NCBI RefSeq assembly: GCF_000023105.1
Contig: NC_012669.1
Coordinates: forward strand, 620,001 to 684,000
From: Beutenbergia cavernae DSM 12333
GTDB lineage: Bacteria > Actinomycetota > Actinomycetes > Actinomycetales > Beutenbergiaceae
Length of the DNA stretch: 64,000 nucleotides
Direction of reading: 5' to 3'
Below are positions 10,048-17,670 of the stretch, piece by piece (position 1 is the stretch's first letter; every line of letters begins with the position of its first letter). The notes under the pieces are model-generated. The model was given only the letters and a program-made list of their open reading frames with translations. It ran no database searches and was not told the DNA's origin. A program made the position numbers and the translations under genes.

Positions 10048-11541
10048 TCACCACGGGGCGACGCGGTCGGCGTGGCGGTGCTCGTGGAGCATCTGGAGGT
10101 CGGAGACCGCAGCGCAGAGCTCGAGCCGCCGCCGCGCGTAAGCCGGGTCGTCCCACCGGTTGACGAGCTCGTCGGGGTCGTCGGCGAGGTCGTACAGCTC
10201 GCCCGTCGCCGGCCGGCCCGCGTCAGGGTCGCCGTGCCAGACCACGACCTTCGAGTCGTGGCGCCGATACATCGTCGTGTGCGCCGGCGGGTCGTACGGG
10301 TAGCCCGAGTCGCGGTACTCCGCCCATGCGTAGGTGCGTGCCTCGCGCTCCTCACGCGCGACGGCGACGAGGTCCAGGCCCTGGTCGCGCGCGTACGGCT
10401 CGAGCCCGGCGGCGCACCGGATCGTGTGCGCGACGTCGTGGACGCCCACGAAGTCCGTGACGCGGTGGCCGGCCGGCACGAGGTCGGGCCACGACACGAC
10501 CAGCGGCACCCGGACGGCGGGGTCGTACATCATCGGCCCCTTGAGGAGGAGGGCGTGGTCACCCAGCATCTCGCCGTGGTCGCTGACGAAGACGACGAGC
10601 GTGTCCCGCTCCAGCCCCTGCTCCCGCAAGGTTCGAAGGATGCGGCCGACGCCGTCGTCGATCTGGCTCACCATCGCGTGGTACGTGCGCCGGATCTCGT
10701 CGATCCCCTCGGGCGTGAAGTCCGCGAAGGACGGCCCGTGACCCACGTAGCTGGCCCGGGAGGCCTCGGACTGGAGGGTCGGCTTCGTCGCGAGCTCGTC
10801 GGGTCCGCCCACCGGGGGCGGCACCGAGCCCGGCGGATACAGGTCGAGGTACTCCTGAGGAGCCGCGAACGGGTGGTGCGGCGCGAAGTAGTTCGCGAGG
10901 AGGAAGAACGGCCGGTCGTCCTCGGTCCGCAGGAAGTCCCCGACCTCCTCGGTGACCCACGTCGAATAGCTCGCGTGCGCCGGCATCTCGTCGAAGCGCG
11001 TGTTCTCGTGCGCGAAGTTCTCCACGTCCGGTGTGACGACGTCGCCCATCGCCTCCGCCCAGAGGGCGGGGTGCCGTTCGCGCAGCCACCGGTGGTAGGC
11101 GTTCTCGGGCGCGCCGTGGAACGGGTCGTGGGCCCAGGCGAACGTCTCGAACCCGTCGTCCAGCCGCTCCTCCGTGCGCCCCTCGAACGCCGACGCGAGG
11201 TGGAACTTGCCGACGAGCCCGGTCCGGTACCCGGCGTCCGCCAGCTCGCGCGAGACGAGGCTGCGCCCTTCCGGGAGGGTGACGCCGTTGGCCCACAGGC
11301 CGTGGGAGCTCGGGTACTCGCCGGTGAGCATCGACGCGCGCGTCGGCGAGCACACCGTGTTCGGGGCGTAGCACTGCTCGAACACCGCCCCCCGCTCGGC
11401 CAGTGCCACGAGGTTGGGTGTGATCGCCGCGCTCCCCGGGTGCGTGCCGACGGCGTCGAAGCGGTGCTGGTCGGTACAGATGACGAGAATGTTCGGTCGC
11501 GAGCTCATGCTCGGGCGTTCCTCCGTGTCGGTGGTGGTCAT
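10048..11541 (-). CDS. cytosolic type I sulfatase (Cys-type)
   Basis: 497-aa arylsulfatase-family enzyme. The formylglycine signature is NTVCSPTRASMLTGEYP (Cys64), so activation by a formylglycine-generating enzyme is expected. Metal ligands lie in NILVICTDQHR near the N-terminus and in FVSDHGEMLGDH. No signal peptide is present, so it should act inside the cell on an imported sulfate ester. The ATG at 11541 overlaps the stop of the upstream permease (ATGA); an internal ATG at 11508 with GGAGG upstream is a strong alternative. It is the last gene of the importer operon, implying that the importer brings in a sulfated carbohydrate or small sulfate ester. The exact substrate (glycoside, choline sulfate, other) cannot be told. 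Confidence 0.9.
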   Translation of the reverse strand: MTTTDTEERPSMSSRPNILVICTDQHRFDAVGTHPGSAAITPNLVALAERGAVFEQCYAPNTVCSPTRASMLTGEYPSSHGLWANGVTLPEGRSLVSRELADAGYRTGLVGKFHLASAFEGRTEERLDDGFETFAWAHDPFHGAPENAYHRWLRERHPALWAEAMGDVVTPDVENFAHENTRFDEMPAHASYSTWVTEEVGDFLRTEDDRPFFLLANYFAPHHPFAAPQEYLDLYPPGSVPPPVGGPDELATKPTLQSEASRASYVGHGPSFADFTPEGIDEIRRTYHAMVSQIDDGVGRILRTLREQGLERDTLVVFVSDHGEMLGDHALLLKGPMMYDPAVRVPLVVSWPDLVPAGHRVTDFVGVHDVAHTIRCAAGLEPYARDQGLDLVAVAREEREARTYAWAEYRDSGYPYDPPAHTTMYRRHDSKVVVWHGDPDAGRPATGELYDLADDPDELVNRWDDPAYARRRLELCAAVSDLQMLHEHRHADRVAPW

Positions 11542-12377
11542 TTCACGCTGCCGGCGGCGAGGCCGCCGACCATGTACTTGCCGAAGATCGCCCCGAGAAC
11601 GATGAGGGGGAGCGAGAGCAGGACGACGCCCGCCATGACCTGGTTCCACTGCAGCGTGTAGCTCCCGAGGAACTTCTGCAGCACGAGGGGGATCGTGGCG
11701 GACTGCGAGCCGGTGAGGACCAGGGGAAACAGGAAGTTGTTCCACGCGAAGAGGAACGTCATGATCGTGACCGACGCCAGCCCCGGCCGGGCCACGGGCA
11801 GCACGACCTGGAGCATCGTCCGTAGCGGTCCGGCGCCGTCGAGCGCGGCGGCCTCGTCGAGCTCGCGCGGGATCCCGTCGATGAAGACCTTGAGCATGAT
11901 CGTCGCCAGTGCCACGTTGAACGGCAGGTACACGAGCAGCAGCGCGACGATGGTGTCCGACAGACCCACTCTGGTGAAGATGGCGTACGCCGGGACGGCG
12001 AGCCCGATGGCGGGCAGGGCGCGAGCCGCGAGCAGCCACAGGCCCGTCGCTCCGGAGGAGGAGACGCCTGCACGGCTCAGGGCGTAGGCGGCCGGCGCGG
12101 AGATCGCGAGCGCCAGCGCGGCCGAGCCCACGCTCGACTGGACGCTGTTGAGGACCGGCCCGAGGAACGAGGACTCGTCGAAGAGCGCCACGAAGTTGTC
12201 GAGGGTCGGCGTGAACACCCATTGCGGGACCGGGTTCAGGCTGACCTGGGGCGGCTGGAGCGAGGTGAGGACGGCATACAGCGTGGGCAGCGTGAACACG
12301 ACGAGGACGAGCGCGATGAAGACGTAGGCCGCGATCCGCGCCGGGAGGCTGGACCTCGTCGTGCGCCTCATGCCCAT
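11538..12377 (-). CDS. carbohydrate ABC transporter permease (MalG/UgpE type)
   Basis: About 280 aa with six hydrophobic helices. The EAA loop for contact with the ATPase reads DGIPRELDEAAALDGAG followed by LPVARPGLA. It forms the importer pore together with the permease encoded just upstream. Starts at 12377 or 12371 are both possible; 12371 gives an ATGA overlap with the upstream stop. No nucleotide-binding subunit is encoded in this operon. That is common for CUT1 importers in actinobacteria, which share the MsiK ATPase encoded elsewhere. Confidence 0.9.
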   Translation of the reverse strand: MGMRRTTRSSLPARIAAYVFIALVLVVFTLPTLYAVLTSLQPPQVSLNPVPQWVFTPTLDNFVALFDESSFLGPVLNSVQSSVGSAALALAISAPAAYALSRAGVSSSGATGLWLLAARALPAIGLAVPAYAIFTRVGLSDTIVALLLVYLPFNVALATIMLKVFIDGIPRELDEAAALDGAGPLRTMLQVVLPVARPGLASVTIMTFLFAWNNFLFPLVLTGSQSATIPLVLQKFLGSYTLQWNQVMAGVVLLSLPLIVLGAIFGKYMVGGLAAGSVK

Positions 12378-13258
12378 GCCCGTTCCGCTCGTCGCTGGAG
12401 GCGCGTGAACACCGTCACGCACACCAGCGTGAAGACGACGACGAACACGGCGATCGCGGCGCCCTCACCGAACCGCAGCTGACCGAAGAAGACCTGGAAG
12501 TTGTAGTAGGTCAGGAGCTGGGTGCTCGACCCCGGTCCGCCACGAGTGAGCACGTAGATGGTGGGAAACACCTGGATCGCGTCGATGAACCGCAGCAACG
12601 CGATGGCGATCACGGCCGGCCGGACGATCGGCAGCACGAGGCTCCACGCGCTGCGGACAGCGCCGGCGCCGTCGAGCTGGGCGGCCTCGAGGACCTCCTC
12701 GGGCACGGTCTTGAGCGCCGCCAGGGTCAGCAGGATGACGAACGGCGTGTACTGCCAGACGTCGATCCCGATGATGACCGCCATCGCCGATCCCGGCTGC
12801 GTCAGCCACTCCTGGTGGATACCGACGAGTCCGAGGTAGTAGGACACCATGCCGATGTCGCCCTGCAGGATGTACTTGAACACCAGGGCGACAGCGATCG
12901 GCGGAAGCACAGCCGGCCAGAGCAGCAGCACCCGCAGGGCGTTGCGGTTCGGGAGGAACCGGTCGAGGACGAGCGCCGTGAGAACGCCGAGCGCCAGCTC
13001 GAGCGCGAGCGCCCCGACGAGAAAGACGACGGCGAGCCAGAGGGCCGACCAGATCTCACGTCCGCCGAAGACGTCCGAGAAGTTCTCCCCGCTGAACGGT
13101 GCACGGGGGGTCAGGCTGTCGTCCGACGCGCCGAGCGCGAGGGCGAGGGCGTACACGATGGGCAGGATCGTCGTCAGGGCCAGCACGACGAACAGCGGGG
13201 CGGTGAATCCGAGCTGCCATCCACGCAGCCGGCCGTCGGCCGCGGTGAACGAGCTCAC
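12368..13258 (-). CDS. carbohydrate ABC transporter permease (MalF/UgpA type)
   Basis: 296-aa inner-membrane permease of the CUT1 sugar family. Its EAA loop is VPEEVLEAAQLDGAGAVRSA, followed by LPIVRPAVI, and ILTRGGPGSSTQLLTYYNF-like text near the end is typical of the UgpA branch. The GTG at 13258 overlaps the solute-binding-protein stop (GTGA), so the whole operon is tightly coupled. The frame is open further upstream, but that part is shadow of the binding-protein gene. Confidence 0.9.
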   Translation of the reverse strand: MSSFTAADGRLRGWQLGFTAPLFVVLALTTILPIVYALALALGASDDSLTPRAPFSGENFSDVFGGREIWSALWLAVVFLVGALALELALGVLTALVLDRFLPNRNALRVLLLWPAVLPPIAVALVFKYILQGDIGMVSYYLGLVGIHQEWLTQPGSAMAVIIGIDVWQYTPFVILLTLAALKTVPEEVLEAAQLDGAGAVRSAWSLVLPIVRPAVIAIALLRFIDAIQVFPTIYVLTRGGPGSSTQLLTYYNFQVFFGQLRFGEGAAIAVFVVVFTLVCVTVFTRLQRRAERAWA

Positions 13259-14667
13259 TCGAGGTACGCGGCGGCGGCCCGGATGGCTTCGGCGACCTCG
13301 ACCTGGCCCGTCACCGCCTTGCTCAGCTCCTCGGCGATCTGCTGACCGACGGTCGCCCAGTCCGGTGTCGCCGGCAGGTAGTTCGGATCGTCCTCGAACG
13401 GTGAGACGCCGCCGTCGTTCGCGATCCCGATCGTGCCGGTGACGGTCGGGACGAAGCTCCCGAACCCGTAGCTCTCCTCGTACTCCGGCGACTCGTACAC
13501 CTCCGCGAGAGGCGGCGCCCCGAAGTTGGCGTCCGTCTGTGTCGCCGCCGTGAGCGTCTGCGCGAGAGTCGCCCACTGCGTGAAGAGCCACGCCGCGTCC
13601 GTCGCATCGCTGTTCGCCGCGATGGTCCACCCGTGCGTGTTGTACGGCACGTACGAGCCGGCGGGACCCTCCGGCAGCGTGAACGAGTCGATGTTCCCCG
13701 CGACCTGCGAGGCCTCCGGGTTGTTGAAGGTGCCGCCGAACACGGCACCCTCCTGGACGATCGCGACCCGCCCGCTGGCGAAGGCGCGCGTGACGTCGTC
13801 GACGCTCCAGTTCGTCGCTCCGGACGGCGCGTAGTTCTGCACGAGGTCGGTGTACGTCGTGAGCGACTCGACGGCCTCCGGGGAGTCCAGGGCAGATCCC
13901 GAGTACGTGCCGTCGTCGAACGTCTCGTAGTAGCTGCCGCCGTTGGCGTAGAGCCACGCCGACCAGACGAACAGCAGCTGCGACGGGCTCGGGGCCGTCC
14001 GCAGCGCGATGCCGGCGACATCGTCGGAGTGGATCTGGTGGACGACGTCGACGAGCTCCTCGTACGTCGTCGGCACCGCGTCGATGCCGTGCTCGGCGAA
14101 CACGTCGGTGCGGTAGTAGAACATCTGGGTCCCGATGAACATCGGGACGCCGTACAGCTCGTCCTCCCGGCTCAGCAGCGACGTCGTCCCCTCGCCGAAC
14201 GCCGCGAGGTCCCATCCGGGGACGATGCTCTCCGCGTCGTCGACGAGCGGCCCGATCGGCTCGAGCCAGCCGCGGTCCACGTACGTCGGGATGAAGCCGG
14301 ACGGCGTCTGCAGGACGTCGTACCCGCCGTCACCCGAACCGAGTGCCACTGCCGCGCGGTTCTCGGTGGACTGCTCGTCGAGGATCGTCCAGTCGACGGT
14401 GATCCCGGTGAGCTCGGTGAACTGTCCGCTGATCTGCTGGATCGCGTCGGCCTGAGGTGAGCTCTGAGCGAGAACGCTGATGCTGCCGACGCCGAGCTCC
14501 TCGCCACGTCCAGCGAGGAAGTCCTCGGCGGAGGCTTCGAGCTCGGCACCGGTGTCGTCGCCGCCGCCGCCGGCGTCGCCGCCGCCCGCGCCGCATCCGG
14601 CGAGGACCAGCGCCGCCGCGACGCCGAGCGCGCCCCACCGGGCGAGACCGGTCGGATCGTTGCGCAT
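13255..14667 (-). CDS. sugar ABC transporter solute-binding lipoprotein (family 1)
   Basis: 470-aa exported lipoprotein. The signal peptide ends in VLAGCGAGG with the lipobox cysteine at about residue 25, followed by a Gly/Asp-rich linker. The mature part is a two-lobed family-1 binding protein; features include VDWTILDEQ, YDVLQTPSGFIPTYVDRGWLEP and PYNTHGWTIAANSD. It captures the substrate at the membrane face and feeds the two permeases downstream. It is the first gene of the operon SBP-permease-permease-sulfatase, whose promoter lies in the 172-nt gap to the divergent SorC regulator. The substrate is unknown; the sulfatase suggests a sulfated sugar. Confidence 0.92.
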   Translation of the reverse strand: MRNDPTGLARWGALGVAAALVLAGCGAGGGDAGGGGDDTGAELEASAEDFLAGRGEELGVGSISVLAQSSPQADAIQQISGQFTELTGITVDWTILDEQSTENRAAVALGSGDGGYDVLQTPSGFIPTYVDRGWLEPIGPLVDDAESIVPGWDLAAFGEGTTSLLSREDELYGVPMFIGTQMFYYRTDVFAEHGIDAVPTTYEELVDVVHQIHSDDVAGIALRTAPSPSQLLFVWSAWLYANGGSYYETFDDGTYSGSALDSPEAVESLTTYTDLVQNYAPSGATNWSVDDVTRAFASGRVAIVQEGAVFGGTFNNPEASQVAGNIDSFTLPEGPAGSYVPYNTHGWTIAANSDATDAAWLFTQWATLAQTLTAATQTDANFGAPPLAEVYESPEYEESYGFGSFVPTVTGTIGIANDGGVSPFEDDPNYLPATPDWATVGQQIAEELSKAVTGQVEVAEAIRAAAAYLE

Positions 14668-14815
14668 GTGACCTCCTCGTCAGGGTGCACACGGTCGCTG
14701 TGACCGATGGCGGTGGATCCGTGCGCCTGGCTGCTCATCCGAGCGGTGCGAGGACCATCGCTGCGCCTCAAGTCAAGGTGATGAGGGCATGGCGGGCAAG
14801 GCCTTGCGTCGAAAG

Positions 14816-14829
14816 TGCTCAAACGAGCA
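14816..14829. promoter_or_regulatory. candidate SorC-family operator (inverted repeat)
   Basis: TGCTC-AAAC-GAGCA is a perfect 5-bp inverted repeat with a 4-nt spacer. It lies 10 nt before the ATG of the SorC regulator, in the divergent promoter region of the sulfatase/ABC operon. SorC regulators bind short palindromes of the TG-N2-CA type near their own genes. The assignment is by position and symmetry only. Confidence 0.45.
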
Positions 14830-14839
14830 TCCTGGGCGG

Positions 14840-15778
14840 ATGGTCGATGCCTCGGGATCCCATGCTCGCGAGCGGGCGTTGATGGCACACGTCGCCCGCC
14901 GGTACTACCACGGCGGCCGGTCGAAGAGCGAGATCGCGGACGAGCTCTTCCTCAGCCGGTTCAAGGTGGCGCGCCTCCTCGACGCCGCTCGACGCACCGG
15001 CGTCGTGCAGATCACCATCGACGTCCCGGGCGACGTCAACGACAACCTCTCCCGCGAGCTCGAGGAGGCCTACCAGCTCCGGCGCGCCGTGGTCATCGAT
15101 GACGGTGCCGAGGACCAGCTGCTCGCCAGACTGGGCGAGGCGGCGGTCGTGCTGCTGTCGGAGGTGGTCCGCGAGGGCGAGCTGGTGGGCATCACCTCGG
15201 CCCGCACGATGCTCGCGATCCACGAGCTGCCGCAGGTTCCCCTCCCGTTGTGCACGTTCGTGCAGATCACCGGAGAGCTCCCGCGGACAGACGCCTCGAA
15301 CGTGATCAGTCTCATCCGGATCCTCACGCGCAGGACCGGAGGATCGGCGCAGGTCTTCTTCGCACCGATGGTCGCCTCGAGCGAGGACGCGTGGCGCAGC
15401 TACATGGCGCAGCCCGAGGTGCGCGCGGCCTTCGCGCGGTTCCGGGAGCTCAGCGTCCTCATCACGGGGGTCGGCGCGTGGGCGCCCGGGCGGTCGATCA
15501 TCTACGACCACCTGCCGGACGTGCGCGACGACGCGACACGGGCCGGCGCCGTCGCGGAGGCCCTGGGCATCCCGATCGACGCCCACGGGCGCACGGTCCA
15601 CGGACCGGCGCGGCGGCGGATCGTCGCGCCGGACGTCGAGACTCTCATGGGCACGCGAGAACGCATCGCCGTCGTGTTCGACCCCGCGCGCGCCGACGCC
15701 GTTCGGGTGGCGGCGCGGAACGGCGTCATCAACAGCATCGTGACGCAGCGGTCGAACGCGGAGGCGCTGCTCGCGTGA
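14840..15778 (+). CDS. SorC/DeoR-type sugar-binding transcriptional regulator
   Basis: 312-aa regulator. The N-terminal helix-turn-helix is ARRYYHGGRSKSEIADELFLS, followed by RFKVARLLDAARRTGVVQI, the standard SorC wording. The C-terminal domain (from about residue 60) is the phosphosugar-binding SorC domain, with GITSARTMLAIHELP, TGVGAWAPGRSI and a MGTRERIAVVFDPARA end. ATG 14840 is preferred over the ATG at 14789 because the latter would place the candidate operator inside the coding region. It is divergent from the sugar importer/sulfatase operon and is its likely regulator, responding to a phosphorylated or free sugar derived from the imported substrate. Confidence 0.88.
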   Translation: MVDASGSHARERALMAHVARRYYHGGRSKSEIADELFLSRFKVARLLDAARRTGVVQITIDVPGDVNDNLSRELEEAYQLRRAVVIDDGAEDQLLARLGEAAVVLLSEVVREGELVGITSARTMLAIHELPQVPLPLCTFVQITGELPRTDASNVISLIRILTRRTGGSAQVFFAPMVASSEDAWRSYMAQPEVRAAFARFRELSVLITGVGAWAPGRSIIYDHLPDVRDDATRAGAVAEALGIPIDAHGRTVHGPARRRIVAPDVETLMGTRERIAVVFDPARADAVRVAARNGVINSIVTQRSNAEALLA

Positions 15779-15785
15779 CCGGCGC

Positions 15786-15833
15786 TAGCGTGGGAGCGAG
15801 CTGTCCACGCGCGGTTCCTCACGAAGGAGTGAC
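15786..15833 (+). promoter_or_regulatory. prpC promoter (-10-like box) and ribosome site
   Basis: TAGCGT at 15786-15791 fits an actinobacterial sigma-A -10 box (TANNNT). A clear Shine-Dalgarno (GAAGGAG) precedes the prpC ATG at 15834. A promoter here would let prpC be transcribed independently of the SorC gene and of prpDB. No convincing -35 was seen. Confidence 0.35.
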
Positions 15834-16970
15834 ATGACGGACGCAGATCCGCAGGCGAAGGAGATCCACAAGGGGCTGGCCGGCGTCGTCGTCGACACCA
15901 CCTCGATCTCCAAGGTGGACCCCGACACGAACTCCCTGCTGTACCGCGGGTACCCGGTGCAGGACCTGGCGGCCCGGGTGTCGTTCGAGGAGGTCGCGTA
16001 CCTGCTCTGGCACGGCGAGCTCCCGACGCCCGACGAGCTCCAGGCCCAGAACGCGACCGAGCGGCTCCAGCGCGACCTGGACCCCGACGTCCGCGACGCG
16101 ATCCTCGCCCTCCCGACGACGGCGCACCCGATGGACGTCGTGCGCACCGCCGTCTCGGTGCTGGGAGCGACCGACCCCGATGCGGAGAACCTCGACCCCG
16201 ACGCGCTGCAGGCCGCCTCGCTGCGCCTGTTCGCGCAGCTGCCGGCGATCGTCGCCCTGGACCAGCGCCGCCGGCTCGACCTGCCGGAGGTGGCGCCGCG
16301 TGCGGATCTCGGCTGGTGCGAGCACCTGCTGTACCTGACGTTCGGGCAGGTGCCGGACGCCGTCGTCGTCGACGCCTTCTCCGTGTCGATGACGCTGTAC
16401 GCGGAGCACTCGTTCAACGCCTCGACGTTCACGGCGCGGGTGATCGCCTCGACGCTCTCCGACCTGTACTCGGCGGTGACCGGCGCCGTCGGCGCGCTCA
16501 AGGGGCCGCTGCACGGCGGCGCGAACGAGGCGGTGATGCGCACGTTCGCCGAGATCGGCACGGCCGACGACGCCGCCGGTTGGCTCGCCGATCGCCTGGC
16601 CGCCAAGGGCAAGGTGATGGGCTTCGGGCACCGCGTCTACAAGCACGGCGACTCCCGGGTCCCGACCATGCGCGAGGCGCTCGTGCGGATGGTCGACCAC
16701 ACCGGGCGCACGGAGCTCATGGCGCTGTACGCCGCGCTCGAGGACGCCATGGCCGAGCGCACCGGCATCCTGCCGAACCTCGACTACCCCGCGGGCCCGG
16801 CGTACCACCTCATGGGGTTCGAGACGGCGACGTTCACCCCGCTGTTCGTGGCGAGCAGGGTGACGGGGTGGACGGCGCACATCATGGAGCAGCTCGCCTC
16901 GAACGCGCTCATCCGGCCGCTGTCGGAGTACGTGGGACCGGAGCGGCGCGAGGTGCCGGAGCGCCCCTGA
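15834..16970 (+). CDS. prpC: 2-methylcitrate synthase / citrate synthase
   Basis: 378-aa citrate-synthase-family enzyme, the short PrpC length. Active-site residues are visible: His in GPLHGGANEAV (about 227), His in GFGHRVYKHGDSR (about 265) and Asp in NLDYPAGPAYHLMGF (about 315). The N-terminus KGLAGVVVDTTSISKVD is characteristic of the PrpC branch. It condenses propionyl-CoA (and less well acetyl-CoA) with oxaloacetate, completing the methylcitrate pathway with prpD and prpB. It is separated from those genes by the sulfatase/ABC/SorC cassette, whereas a contiguous prpDBC order is known in other actinobacteria. Confidence 0.93.
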   Translation: MTDADPQAKEIHKGLAGVVVDTTSISKVDPDTNSLLYRGYPVQDLAARVSFEEVAYLLWHGELPTPDELQAQNATERLQRDLDPDVRDAILALPTTAHPMDVVRTAVSVLGATDPDAENLDPDALQAASLRLFAQLPAIVALDQRRRLDLPEVAPRADLGWCEHLLYLTFGQVPDAVVVDAFSVSMTLYAEHSFNASTFTARVIASTLSDLYSAVTGAVGALKGPLHGGANEAVMRTFAEIGTADDAAGWLADRLAAKGKVMGFGHRVYKHGDSRVPTMREALVRMVDHTGRTELMALYAALEDAMAERTGILPNLDYPAGPAYHLMGFETATFTPLFVASRVTGWTAHIMEQLASNALIRPLSEYVGPERREVPERP

Positions 16971-16976
16971 CGGCGG

Positions 16977-17462
16977 TCAGGGGACGAAGTCGGGCCCGTT
17001 GGCCGGGTCCGCCCGGTACCGGTCGTAGGCGGCCACACGCTTCGAGGTGCTGGCGGCGAGCGGCTCCGGCAGCGCGTCGCGGGCGAACCAGCCGACCGCC
17101 GTCGACTCGTCGTCCGCGACGTGCGCCTCGCCGCCCGTCGCCACGCACCAGAACGTGAGGTTGAGGTACTGCGCGCTGTCGCCGCTCGCGTAGTGCACGA
17201 CGTCGGTGGTGTCGACGAGCACGAGCGCCTCCGTGCGCGCGAGCACCCCGGTCTCCTCGAGGATCTCGCGTCGCAGACCGACGGCGGGCTCCTCGCCCGG
17301 GTCGAGGATGCCGCCCGGGATCGCCCAGAGGCCGTTGTCCGTCCGGCGACCGAGGAGCACACGATCGGCGGGATCCGTGACGACCGCGCTCACACCGGGG
17401 AGCCACAGGAGCTCGTGCCCGACGGCGGCGCGCAGGCGGGCGACGTACTCCGGGACGGGCAT
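16977..17462 (-). CDS. NUDIX hydrolase
   Basis: 161-aa protein with a complete NUDIX box at residues 51-73: GILDPGEEPAVG followed by REILEETGV. The preceding strand WAIPGG and following strand LVDTTDVV fit the MutT fold. It probably hydrolyses a nucleoside diphosphate derivative; the substrate cannot be told. The gene is convergent with prpC (6 nt gap). Its start lies only 35 nt from the aroG leader peptide on the other strand, so its promoter overlaps that of aroG. Confidence 0.92.
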   Translation of the reverse strand: MPVPEYVARLRAAVGHELLWLPGVSAVVTDPADRVLLGRRTDNGLWAIPGGILDPGEEPAVGLRREILEETGVLARTEALVLVDTTDVVHYASGDSAQYLNLTFWCVATGGEAHVADDESTAVGWFARDALPEPLAASTSKRVAAYDRYRADPANGPDFVP

Positions 17463-17481
17463 CGGCCCAGCCTAGGGGCGG

Positions 17482-17490
17482 TGCTACTCT
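17482..17490 (+). promoter_or_regulatory. extended -10 promoter of the aroG leader transcript
   Basis: TGCTACTCT matches the extended -10 form TGNTANNNT. The expected transcription start 6-8 nt downstream falls at or next to the GTG of the leader peptide at 17498. The leader peptide would therefore be translated from a leaderless mRNA, a common mode in actinobacteria. No obvious -35 is present, as often with extended -10 promoters. Confidence 0.5.
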
Positions 17491-17497
17491 CACCGGC

Positions 17498-17560
17498 GTG
17501 ACGGTTCAGTTTTATTGGCGCCCCGCGCTGGCTCCTCGCGAGTCGGCGGGTCGCCGCTGA
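17498..17560 (+). CDS. leader peptide with consecutive Phe-Tyr-Trp codons (attenuator of aroG)
   Basis: A 20-codon frame GTG...TGA that I read directly: V/M-T-V-Q-F-Y-W-R-P-A-L-A-P-R-E-S-A-G-R-R. Codons 5-7 (17510-17518, TTT TAT TGG) specify Phe, Tyr and Trp in a row, exactly the three end products that should control DAHP synthase. TTT and TAT are also codons rarely used in this GC-rich genome, which would sharpen stalling. The frame starts just after an extended -10 box and is followed by a terminator-like hairpin and a hairpin occluding the aroG ribosome site. The peptide is expected to act as a sensor of aromatic aminoacyl-tRNA levels and to have no function of its own. Confidence 0.85.
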   Translation: MTVQFYWRPALAPRESAGRR

Positions 17561-17587
17561 GCACCCACCGACGCACAGAGCCAGCCA

Positions 17588-17616
17588 GGGCGTGGACCAC
17601 TCGGGTCCGCGCCCTT
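17588..17616 (+). terminator. terminator-like hairpin in the aroG leader
   Basis: GGGCGTGGACC (17588-17598) pairs over 11 positions (one G-T wobble) with GGTCCGCGCCC (17604-17614) around a 5-nt loop, followed by TT and a pyrimidine-rich stretch. An upstream helix GCTGGCTC (17527-17534) / GAGCCAGC (17578-17585) ends 2 nt before it. A ribosome stalled at the Phe-Tyr-Trp codons should overlap the first arm of that helix, which makes it a plausible switch element. There is no long U tract, so strength as a terminator is uncertain. Confidence 0.55.
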
Positions 17617-17633
17617 CGCCTTTCCAGGCGGGC

Positions 17634-17668
17634 CGGTCTCCTCGGTCCGCCGCCGATCGAGGAGACCG
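17634..17668 (+). promoter_or_regulatory. Shine-Dalgarno-sequestering hairpin upstream of aroG
   Basis: CGGTCTCCTCG (17634-17644) is perfectly complementary over 11 bp to CGAGGAGACCG (17658-17668), with a 13-nt loop. The 3' arm contains the GAGGAG ribosome site of aroG, which begins at 17671, so the folded form would block initiation. Together with the leader peptide this points to control at the level of translation initiation, possibly in addition to transcription termination. Confidence 0.6.
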
Positions 17669-17670
17669 AC

